A model generated the notes under the pieces. That model saw nothing but the letters and a program-made list of their open reading frames with translations. It ran no database searches and had not been told where the DNA came from. From Calycina herbarum (taxonomy: Eukaryota; Ascomycota; Leotiomycetes; Helotiales; Pezizellaceae): DNA of 64,000 nt. The position numbers and the translations under genes are program-made. Numbering within the stretch: position 1 is the first letter of the stretch; each line of letters starts with the position of its first letter. The stretch spans positions 62,001-126,000 of the forward strand of contig LLEY01000063.1 of assembly GCA_001414485.1 (NCBI GenBank), read 5' to 3'. Below are positions 56,334 to 64,000 of this stretch, piece by piece.

Positions 56334-58312
56334 TTATTTTGGTGGAATTATTGGCAATGTGACATAGTTTTCGAATGACGGTCCGAAATGGATATGATTT
56401 AATCCTTCAAATTTGTCTTTCGATCTGCGATACGTTAGTTAGAAAACTCAATTAAGAGCAAATGCGAAGGAAGCTTACCTATCAACAACATCAGTATGAA
56501 CAAACCTATCAGCACCCTGCGTATCTCCAGATGCAACCTCAAGAACAATTCTCCCGCCAGCCTCTACAACCACATTCGTAGGCCAGATCTCTACGTCAAC
56601 GGGATATACTTCACCAACAATCACGGGCTGCACGTCGTTGCTGGTGTAGTTTCGATATGGCAACCACTGTCGATGTTTCCAGTGATTCGGCTCCGTTTTT
56701 CGGAGACTCACACGCAGCCAGCCTTTTGTCAGTGGGACGGGATCACCTGCTGTTCCGGTGTAGTGGATTTCCTTACCGTCTGGGGAGATGTGCCGTAGGG
56801 TGACGAAAAGGTCGATGTCAGATGGAAGTGTCGGGGAATTCGGATGCGGTGCGACAGACACGTTGAGCCGAGCCACGACATGACCAGTGATTTCTGTCTC
56901 GGCTTCAAATGGAGCACTTTCGAATCGGAGGAGCTGTGGGTTCTCAAGTGTACCTAGTGCTTTATATGAAAGCTTAGACTGCCTCTCGACGGACAGAGCA
57001 TCTGGTGTGAGACCGCCCTGGGGAGTCAATTTGAAGTTCGTGTACTGCGTGCGTTTGATTGGCCATTCATTTTCGGTTCTTCGTTGGTATGTCTGCTCTC
57101 CTTCGGCGTTGTTAAAACCAACGTCGCCTTTTCGTAGCACGAGGTCGACAGGCGGAAGTTTACCCTTGATACTCCAGCCTTCACGATCATCACCCTTGAG
57201 GAAAGCGTCGAGGAAGCTCCGCTGGACCTCAACTTGCTCGTTATAGTAAAAAGGCAGATCATGCCTTCCAGTGATGAAGCGAAGATATTTTAGATCAGAG
57301 CCAGCCCAAGTCCATCCCTCGACGTTTCCTCGTAGGTGAAGGCAAATTCCACCCCAATTAGCAACACTAAGCACGGGAACTTGGATGTCGCCGAGATGAT
57401 AGTCTTTTGAGGCGTAGTAAGCGTCGTCACGATATTTGTATGTAGCATTATCGACAGTTTGGTCCCGGCGATTTTCCGCAAGCTCTGTTTCCGAAAGGTC
57501 ACCTTCAATAGTGTCTGGGCCCCAATTTCGAGCAGCCTTTCCGCCAAGACCGTACTGATTTGTGATTACCTGCCTGTCCCACCAGAACTTAATGAAGCCG
57601 TTCGACAAAATGCCTCCTTGGCGGCAGCGATCGCGATAGTAATCCGACATTCCCTCCCACGGGACAATAGCCGCCAATCCTTTCGGTTGTCGTGCAGCCA
57701 CACGCCACTGACTGCCTCCATAATAGCTTTGAAATGGTGAGTCGATAAACGATTTGAGAGGGGCGACAATTTTCTGAAATACCTGATACCGAGCAATCCC
57801 ACCTTTCCAGTAGACCAAGACTGCTCGGAAGCCCATTCTACAACGTCGCAGAATGCTTCGCTAGTGCCACGAGACATTGTATCGAGTACACCTGGGGATT
57901 GCCCCAAGCCTCTTTCGTCGGCTCGGACGACGACATAGCCATTCTTCGTCCAGAATCCGGGATCAGGCGTCTCCCATGCCGAATGAGGTCCTTTGTGTTC
58001 AGGATTGACTTCCGCGAATGACTTTGGATGGAAGCTTGATGCGGACTGTCAACATTGTATCATTTACTTTGAATCGAAAAGTGTTGGGTAGAAGACAGAA
58101 TCGATGAGAACAACTCACACTTCATAGGAGATATCCTTGCCATATGGTCCATAGGTTACAATGACGGGCGATTTCGTGTTTGATTTTGGTCTGTAAACGT
58201 TGACTCGAACGATACCGTCAGCTACTTTAAGCGGAACTGACACATTCTGCTCAAAAATGTAGGGATATGAGGTATCATCAGTAGTGCTGATTTCTTTGAT
58301 TTGGTTCGGCAT
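56334..58312 (-). CDS. CocE/NonD-type alpha/beta hydrolase (S15 family)
   Basis: Exons 58312-58121, 58045-57783, 57726-56479 and 56424-56334 give 597 aa. The N-terminal lobe has ADGIVRVNVYRP and PVIVTYGPYGKD, followed by SFAEVNPEHKGPHSAWETPD and VVVRADERGLGQSPG. The nucleophile elbow GISYYGGSQW contains Ser152, whose codon is split by intron 2. The C-terminal jelly-roll domain includes RFESAPFEAETEITGHVVAR and GWLRVSLRKT, ending NYVTLPIIPPK, which the last short exon restores. CocE-like enzymes hydrolyse esters, amides or acyl groups of small molecules. Its cluster neighbours suggest ester or amide cleavage in the same pathway. The donor after exon 1 (GTGTGA) is weak. Confidence 0.88.
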
Positions 58313-58670
58313 GGCTGGTTCAGTGGAGATCGCAGAATTGTTTTATCGAGGAAAGAGGAAAGTCTCCTTCACCTATCAGTCTATATGTGCATGCAGGCAA
58401 ATGCACATCAAATCCCCACAATTTTTCGTTGTTAAATCGCAACTCTGTTATTGGAGATTCCAATTCATGCCCTGCTCCGGTGTGGGGACGTATTTCGGGA
58501 CCACTTCAGATTCTACTTCAAACCCCAACCAGCCGCTTATGCAGGACCGCGCGGGGAACCCTTCCGAGGTACGTAGGTATCAAACCATCGACAAGAAAAG
58601 GAATGAAGTGAAAACGAAAGCCTATCATGCATTATAGCCCTGAAAGGTGATCGTTTTCGTCTTCAAGAAC
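58313..58670. other. Intergenic
   Basis: About 360 bp upstream of the hydrolase and 3' of the ALDH relic. Promoter of the hydrolase; no gene. Confidence 0.45.
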
Positions 58671-59011
58671 TCATCCAAGCCCCAACGCGGCGCCGATCCC
58701 TCCTCCAATCTCCCTTAACAACTCAGTAGAAGTCTTGATATTGAACTCCGAGAATGCCTTCTGTGCTCCTGTTTCCTGCGACATGTAATTCCTGCATTCA
58801 TCGCTGCGTGCCTCGAGAATATCAGCAGCTTTCAAAAGAACTCGCCGTCGATCTTCAACACGGGACTTGCACCATGACGGAAAAGCTTTGGCCGCAGCCC
58901 CCACTGTTGCAGCTGCCATATGCTTGTAGAAGTATTTGGCGAGATGACTGGGAATCGAGTTGCTGGGCGAGCTTCTTCTCCGTTGATGATGAGAGGTATG
59001 ATGGTTGCCAT
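58671..59011 (-). pseudogene. Truncated and frameshifted aldehyde dehydrogenase relic
   Basis: ATG 59011 opens with MATIIPLIINGEEARPATRF, PVISPNTSTSI, the N-terminus of vanillin/salicylaldehyde-type ALDHs. A one-base shift follows, and the next family segment lies in another frame: AAATVGAAAKAFPSW, RVEDRRRVLLKAADILEARS, YMSQETGAQKAFSEFNIKTS. The sequence stops at 58671 after IGGGIGAALGLG, about 110 residues into a ~490-residue family. Neither the cofactor nor the catalytic region remains. It indicates that this locus once held a functional ALDH beside the SDR and cupin. Confidence 0.8.
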
Positions 59012-59532
59012 GTTCTTGACTTGTTGCCTCAAGTACTTGTAAGATTACAACACACTCTTTAAATGTAATAGAATTGCTTTGATGCGTATAAGCCTTTGAA
59101 ATGGGGTTGATTGAATGCGAAATTGTGAGAGAGAGAAAAGCCGAAATCTGATGGTCAGATCAAATGGCGTTGCCCATCTCATGAACCTTTTGTCCTTATA
59201 ATCTAAAGTTCGCCCCTGAAAAGGGTGGAGGCCTGCGGATCTCGGCTAACACGTGGGGGAAACGGAATAAAGCAATTTAAGGTTACTAAAAGACACTTAA
59301 TTAGAGCGAGAGAACAGGGAGAAAGTTCCTCTTATAATTTTCACTGACATCTTAGAGCAACTAGTAGAGTAAACCTGGAATGTGTTATGGACTATATGAT
59401 GCATAAATCTATTCTTGGCATTTGTTTATCCAATGGTTGCTGGAATGTAAAATTTGAAAAGTCTCGGAACAGAGCTCTTTTTCATAACCTATCTACATTC
59501 TACACCATAACCAAGTCCGTTCTTACAGCCAT
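59012..59532. other. Intergenic
   Basis: About 520 bp, AT-rich. No gene seen. Confidence 0.45.
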
Positions 59533-60464
59533 TATAGAGCAAATCCGGCATCAATAACCGCGTTCGTGCCCGTAACAGATTTAGACAAAGCAAATAATTT
59601 CACTTGCTCAGCAACATCCTTCAAACAGGGTCAAAATTTAGCGCCTCGAGAGAGTAGGGTTAACGTACCTCTGGTGTCGCAAATCGTTTCAGTGCGTTTT
59701 TCCCTTGAACCACCTTGAGTTTATCCTCTGAAAATTGCCGTCCCCAGTCCTGTTTTAATAAGATACTAACTCTCACGATAGGATACAAAGGACATACCGT
59801 GAGGAGGACACCCGGGGCTATTGAATTTACCCTGATCCGAGGAGCTGCAATGAGCGCAAGACTTCGCGTGAGGTGTATAAGTGCTGATTTCGTGACAGCA
59901 TACGGCTTGAGCGCAGGTCTTAGCAGGGTACATTCTTTACGAAAGATATAGTAAACAAACCAACGAGCTACCACTTGGAATGACCCCAGATACACTTGCT
60001 GTAGCGATGAAAGAGCCCTCACTCTTCTCCAGATGTTCCTTGCAGGCTTGAAAGAGGAAAAAGTGACTCTTCACGTTCATATTGAAGCATCGATCCCAGT
60101 CATCCTCATTATCTGCATCCTGAAGATCCATGAAGTTGGTCATTCTCGTCCAGCCAGCATTCGAAACAACTACATCTAAACGGCCCATCGTCTTCACCGT
60201 TTGATTCACCAAGTCAGAAATTTCGTTGCGCTTGCCCATGTCTGCTCTAATGGCAACGTATTGCGGTGACTGCGGCTGTTTTTCCCCATTTTGCGCTGGT
60301 GCGACCTGCTTTAGGTGTTCGACGAGTTCGTCTGCACGGTCTGCATCGGAATGGAAGTTGATTACCACGGACATGTTGGCTTTTGCCAGCGTTTTTGCAA
60401 TGGCAGCACCGAGTCCATTGGATCCAGCCGTGACAAGCGCAACTTTGGCCATGGCGACGGCCAT
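59533..60464 (-). CDS. Short-chain dehydrogenase/reductase
   Basis: Exons 60464-59965, 59918-59798, 59749-59669 and 59619-59533 give 262 aa. TAGSNGLGAAIAKTLA is the cofactor loop and MGRLDVVVSNAGW the NNAG-equivalent. The catalytic Ser lies in TASVSGVIPSGSS and Tyr/Lys in YAVTKSALIHL, with the splice at 59965/59918 rejoining them. NSIAPGVLLT and a C-terminal NAVIDAGFAL finish the fold. NAD(P)-dependent oxidoreductase of unknown substrate. Divergent with the cupin gene, 250 bp apart. The first donor (GTTGGT) is not consensus but is the only one restoring the catalytic segment. Confidence 0.88.
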
Positions 60465-60714
60465 TGTTGATGCTGCAATATTTGGATTTGTCTTTTCTTC
60501 TCATTAATGAAGCTCAAGAAATTCGCACCAAGCCGAGATCAGAGCATCGGGCCCTCCAGCTACGCACCCTGTCCCCACCTTACCCGATCATCCGACTCTG
60601 CACTTCAGAAACAAAAATGACAAAAGTAGTCTAAATTTTGGTTTGCATATTCATGTCGCCTTCACCAGATCAGATTTGCAAAGTCCAGAAATTCCATACG
60701 TCTCGGTCACCAAG
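60465..60714. promoter_or_regulatory. Bidirectional promoter, SDR/cupin
   Basis: 250 bp between divergent ATGs. No CGGGGTAAAG copy. Co-regulation is inferred from spacing. Confidence 0.45.
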
Positions 60715-61287
60715 ATGTCTCAACCATCAACCAAGCTCGCGGACAACGGCCTCCGCCCAATCAGTCGCTACATCACCGATCACGACGCAGAAGGGAAGAC
60801 CTCAATTTCCACGGCTTTTCCAGAGGCCCTCCCATGGCAGCAATTGGCCAACGGTGACAGATTCAGTCTCGCCTATGCAACCGAAGAATACCCAGTCAAT
60901 TTGAGGAATAACGCAGACCTGTCCATCTATCAAAAGAATATTGAAAACCCGCCTGGTATCACCATTACTGGAGGAACGGTCTTGCGCGTTGTGGACATCA
61001 AACCAGGGCAAACATCACCAATGCATCGGACTGTCAGCTTAGACTATGGTGTCGTACTTGAAGGAGAAGTGGAACTGGTCTTGGACTCGGGAGTGACAAG
61101 GTTACTGAAGAGAGGCGACATTGCTGTACAACGAGGCACAAATCATGCTTGGAGAAATCCAAGCACAACAACTTGGTCTCGCATGCTTTATGTTCTTCAG
61201 GAAGCCAAGCCACTGCAATTCAACGGGAAGGAGCTCGGGGAGGACTATGGTGGTGGTATGGATGATGTGAGGCCATCAAAGAAGTAG
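60715..61287 (+). CDS. Cupin-domain protein
   Basis: Single exon of 190 aa from MSQPSTKLADNGLRP. The cupin barrel is at about 95-165. Motif 1 reads PGQTSPMHRTVSLDYGVV, then EGEVELVLDSG. Motif 2 is KRGDIAVQRGTNHAWRN. In metal cupins motif 1 usually has HxH, but here it is HRT, so one ligand is replaced. The same form recurs in a fungal cupin_2 group. Possible roles are isomerase, decarboxylase or small-molecule binding. Head-to-head with the SDR, so probably in the same pathway. Confidence 0.88.
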   Translation: MSQPSTKLADNGLRPISRYITDHDAEGKTSISTAFPEALPWQQLANGDRFSLAYATEEYPVNLRNNADLSIYQKNIENPPGITITGGTVLRVVDIKPGQTSPMHRTVSLDYGVVLEGEVELVLDSGVTRLLKRGDIAVQRGTNHAWRNPSTTTWSRMLYVLQEAKPLQFNGKELGEDYGGGMDDVRPSKK

Positions 61288-62070
61288 CTGGAGATGGAAC
61301 GACGCTGCTAGCTTCTGAGTTTTGCATTACGGCCAGCTCTATTATTCGTAGCAAAAATGCAGGCTTTTTGCCCAACTCATCTTTGTTCTACAAGTTTTTT
61401 TCAATTTGAACATGCGCATGATCATTCTTATTACACATACTACTTGTATCATTTAGCGGTACAAGATTACGGTATCCAGGTAATCCAACTGGTAGGGTCA
61501 TAAAATCTTTACTTATTTATACTACTGCTCACCCTTAAATCCTCGAGACGTTCCCCTCTGAACCTCGGCCACAATTACCTATCCGTCGACCCCTCGGGTT
61601 GGAGCTGTATTATTTCAAGCACATTTTGTGTTCTTTTAAGGGTTTCTCGTGGTAGTACAAAGCACGCAATTCCTGATCGGGTTATGTTATCCTGAGGGAA
61701 TTCAAATTCTATGAATCCGAAAATTTTGAAATATTGCCCAGGTAGTCCAAGGCTTTCGGATCGATTGCCTCTTGGGTTAAATTTCAGCGGTCGGCCCGCA
61801 GCCTCAATGCCATGCCATAGGTGAGTTGTACTTGTTGATTAGTTGATGCCCAACGACTAAAGGAGCAATCCGATGTGGAGCCGATATTTGTTTAGCCGAT
61901 TGTACACAATTTCTTGATAAACGACAGCTTTCAATTTTCAAACAATAAGCAAAGATAATTTCACCATTCCGCACCATTATCATCCGAATTTAAACCTCAT
62001 CACAATTGGAGTTTTGAACTTCGTCAATCGAGACCTTTGGTGAAACCCGAGAAATCCTCATCGTATCAAC
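61288..62070. promoter_or_regulatory. Intergenic, HisD-like promoter
   Basis: About 780 bp between tandem plus-strand genes. AT-rich, with no gene. Promoter of the dehydrogenase lies here. Confidence 0.45.
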
Positions 62071-63526
62071 ATGGCACCCAGATATCTAAAAAGTTCTTCA
62101 GCGACGGCGAACTCATCTAGTGCGGCGCAAATAGATGTTAGCCAAATCGTCAAAGGTGTTATCGATGACATCCGACAAAATGGCGATGCGGCAGTCCGCA
62201 AATACTCCGAAAAGTTCGACAAGTGGTCACCAGAATCTTTCAAGCTCTCGAAGGCGGACATCGAAGCCGCGATAGCTGCGTGTCCTAAGCAAACAATCGA
62301 TGACATCAAAGAGGTGCAGAAGAATGTGAGAAGATTTGCACAGGCTCAAAGGGATTCTATCCGTGACTTTGAGGTGGAGACACAGCCGGTATGAAGGACC
62401 AAACTTCGCTCTTTTCATATTCGTGTTAGCTCACACTTCCCAGGGCGTCTTCCTTGGCCAGAAGAATATTCCCATAAGTGTTGCTGGAGCTTATATTCCA
62501 GGAGGCCGTTATCCCCTTCTAGCTTCGGCACACATGACTATTCTCACCGCTAAAGTTGCTGGGGTCGGGCATGTCATCGGATGTACTCCTCCTATTGCTG
62601 GTCAAATGCCAAATGCAACTATTGCGGCCATGCATTTTGCAGGCGCCGATGAGATTTTTGTTTTGGGTGGTGTCCAGGCTGTCGCCGCAATGGCTATTGG
62701 CACTGAAACAATTCGAAAAGTCGATTTCATCGCCGGTCCTGGAAATGCTTTTGTTGCCGAGGGTAAGCGACAGTTATTCGGCGACATTGGAATCGATCTC
62801 TTTGCAGGTCCCACCGAGATTCTAATTGTAGCAGACGAGACAGCAGATCCTTTTACTGTTGCAACCGATATTCTCTCCCAGGCTGAACACGGGCCGGACA
62901 CACCATCTATCATCTTGACCACGTCGGAAGAAGTGGGAAGGAGGTCAATGGAAATCATTGATGAGCTGTTGAAAGAATTGCCTACAGCAGCAATTGCTAA
63001 GACCTCGTGGAAAGCATTTGGTGAGGTAATTGTAGTGGACTCACTTGACGAAGCGTGGAGGGTGGCAGATGAGATTGCCAGTGAGCATGTACAGATTCTC
63101 ACAAAGAACCCAAGAGAGGCGCTGGAGAAGATGACAGCGTATGGTGCCCTGTTCTTGGGTGAGAAAACATGTGTCTCTTACGGTGACAAGGTAAGTCCTT
63201 GCCTTCATCCAATCTTGCTTGTGAGTACGTATTAATCGCCTTTGCAGGTCATTGGGACAAATCACGTTCTGCCAACAAGGAAAGCGGCACGTTATACGGG
63301 CGGTCTTTGGGTCGGCAAGTTCTTGAAGACGGTGACGTACCAAGAAGTCAAGAGCAGGGAAGCAAGTGGCGAGCTCGGTCGCCTTTGTGGAAGGGCAGCA
63401 AGGGCAGAGAACTTTGAAGGGCACGCTCGATCGGGCGATTTGAGAGCACAAAAATATCTGGATGATAAATATACCTGGATTTCAAGAGCTAGCGAAGCTT
63501 TAGCGAGCCCGCCGGCTAAGATCTAG
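62071..63526 (+). CDS. Stand-alone histidinol-dehydrogenase-like enzyme
   Basis: Exons 62071-62388, 62444-63190 and 63248-63526 give 447 aa. The N-terminal helices (IVKGVIDDIRQNGDAAVRKY) and VAGAYIPGGRYPLLASAHM start the HisD fold. All catalytic residues are present: Gln252 and His255 (DILSQAEHG), Glu320-His321 (ASEHVQIL), Asp354 (VSYGDK) and His414 (FEGHARS), plus TNHVLPT. HisD oxidises an alcohol to an acid in two NAD steps using zinc. In fungi the histidine-pathway activity is normally part of the trifunctional His4 protein. A single-domain copy beside catabolic genes is therefore more likely a paralogue acting on another amino- or sulfo-alcohol. Bacterial origin is possible. Confidence 0.9.
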
Positions 63527-64000
63527 AGCCGGGGTGCAAAGTAAAGGGGTATTCTTTGAAGATTGACATACGCCGTAGGAGAAGATGAAGGGCTGGAAAT
63601 GGGGTTTTCTGCATGTAGTAAGCTCCTATAATAACGATAGAAAAGTAATGCATTGGTGACTACGATTGCATGCGTGGGCGCCGTAGAATTTGCACGTGAC
63701 TTAGGTGCATGTACGAAAGGGGGTCTCAAGAAGTCAAGAACCACCCTTATAAGGCGGTGAGATGCTTAGGCCAACCAAAATTATAGGATATTAGCCAGCG
63801 CCCCATAAATTCCCTCTTACAGAGACGGCAGAACAAGGGGGTGGCTCTTGACTTCCTGAGACCCCCTTTCGTACGTTGTTCTGTACCTCTAGAAAGAGCT
63901 TATACCCCCAGCAGCCAATGATAACAGCTACCCTACTCTTGACTCTTGATTCCAGCCTTTTTCTAGAGTGTGAATTTTGCCACCCGCTACAGGGGCTTTG
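63527..64000. other. Intergenic end of window
   Basis: Holds the MITE-like element at 63711-63874. No gene is visible to the window edge. Confidence 0.5.
63711..63874. mobile_element. MITE-like inverted repeat
   Basis: Left arm 63711-63748 (GTACGAAAGGGGGTCTCAAG, AAGTCAAGAACCACCCTT) and right arm about 63836-63874 are near-perfect reverse complements, with arms of about 38 bp and a centre of about 88 bp. The arms end in GTACGAAAGG/CCTTTCGTAC, and the flanks GCAT and GTTG show no obvious target-site duplication. No coding capacity. The form is that of a non-autonomous DNA element. Confidence 0.65.

Noticed and set aside
1..64000. tRNA, rRNA or CRISPR features
   Set aside because: No cloverleaf with T-loop/acceptor pairing, no rRNA-like tract and no regular repeat-spacer array was recognised by eye; a tRNAscan-SE run would be decisive.

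Overview
The window is nuclear DNA of a filamentous ascomycete (Pezizomycotina). Most genes are split by 42-65 bp introns with GT...AG ends and CTAAC-like branch points. Housekeeping proteins (DnaJ/TPR co-chaperone, Efm4, Nnf1) have filamentous-fungal features, and long AT-rich intergenic tracts carry decayed repeats. An assignment to Leotiomycetes/Helotiales would fit the protein style, but it is an inference and not shown by any marker here. No rRNA, tRNA or CRISPR was seen.

Region 1 (0-20 kb) is a fairly dense housekeeping block, almost all on the minus strand: a DnaJ/TPR co-chaperone, a (6-4)-type photolyase/cryptochrome, a fungal transcription-factor-like protein (Fungal_trans_2 type), two decayed copies of a DUF899 thioredoxin-like gene, the lysine methyltransferase EFM4, the kinetochore subunit NNF1, a cytochrome b561-like membrane protein, and an F-box-like protein.

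Region 2 (20-38 kb) is gene-poor. It holds a tandem pair of small secreted proteins with eight cysteines in a C-CC-C-C-CC-C pattern, a PH-domain protein, lineage-specific acidic or basic proteins, and a cation-diffusion-facilitator-like membrane protein that has lost its metal-site residues. It also carries several classes of repeat: a dispersed inverted-repeat element in at least six places, a GAGTAAGC array with an 11-bp minisatellite, and a diverged direct duplication at 27.5/28.3 kb.

Region 3 (38-42 kb) has a Cys-rich zinc-ribbon-like protein, an uncertain hypothetical, a secreted Ser/Thr-rich protein, and an extremely AT-rich, RIP-like tract.

Region 4 (42.4-63.5 kb) looks like a metabolic gene cluster without a PKS or NRPS core. 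It contains an MFS transporter, a BBE-type FAD oxidase with both flavin-linking residues, an SDR, a class III extradiol (DODA/LigB) dioxygenase, a regulator with two C2H2 fingers plus a Zn2Cys6 domain, an ALDH3-like protein lacking the catalytic Cys, a CocE/NonD-type hydrolase, an ALDH relic, a second SDR, a cupin and a stand-alone histidinol-dehydrogenase-like enzyme. Three divergent pairs share promoters. The 10-mer CGGGGTAAAG occurs in the MFS promoter and repeatedly in the dioxygenase/regulator promoter. The enzyme set suggests oxidation and ring cleavage of a phenolic or other small carbon substrate, with the substrate unknown. The window ends in a MITE-like 164-bp inverted repeat.

Exon coordinates were derived by hand from splice consensus and reading-frame closure. 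All spliced models given close in frame, but none has transcript support.
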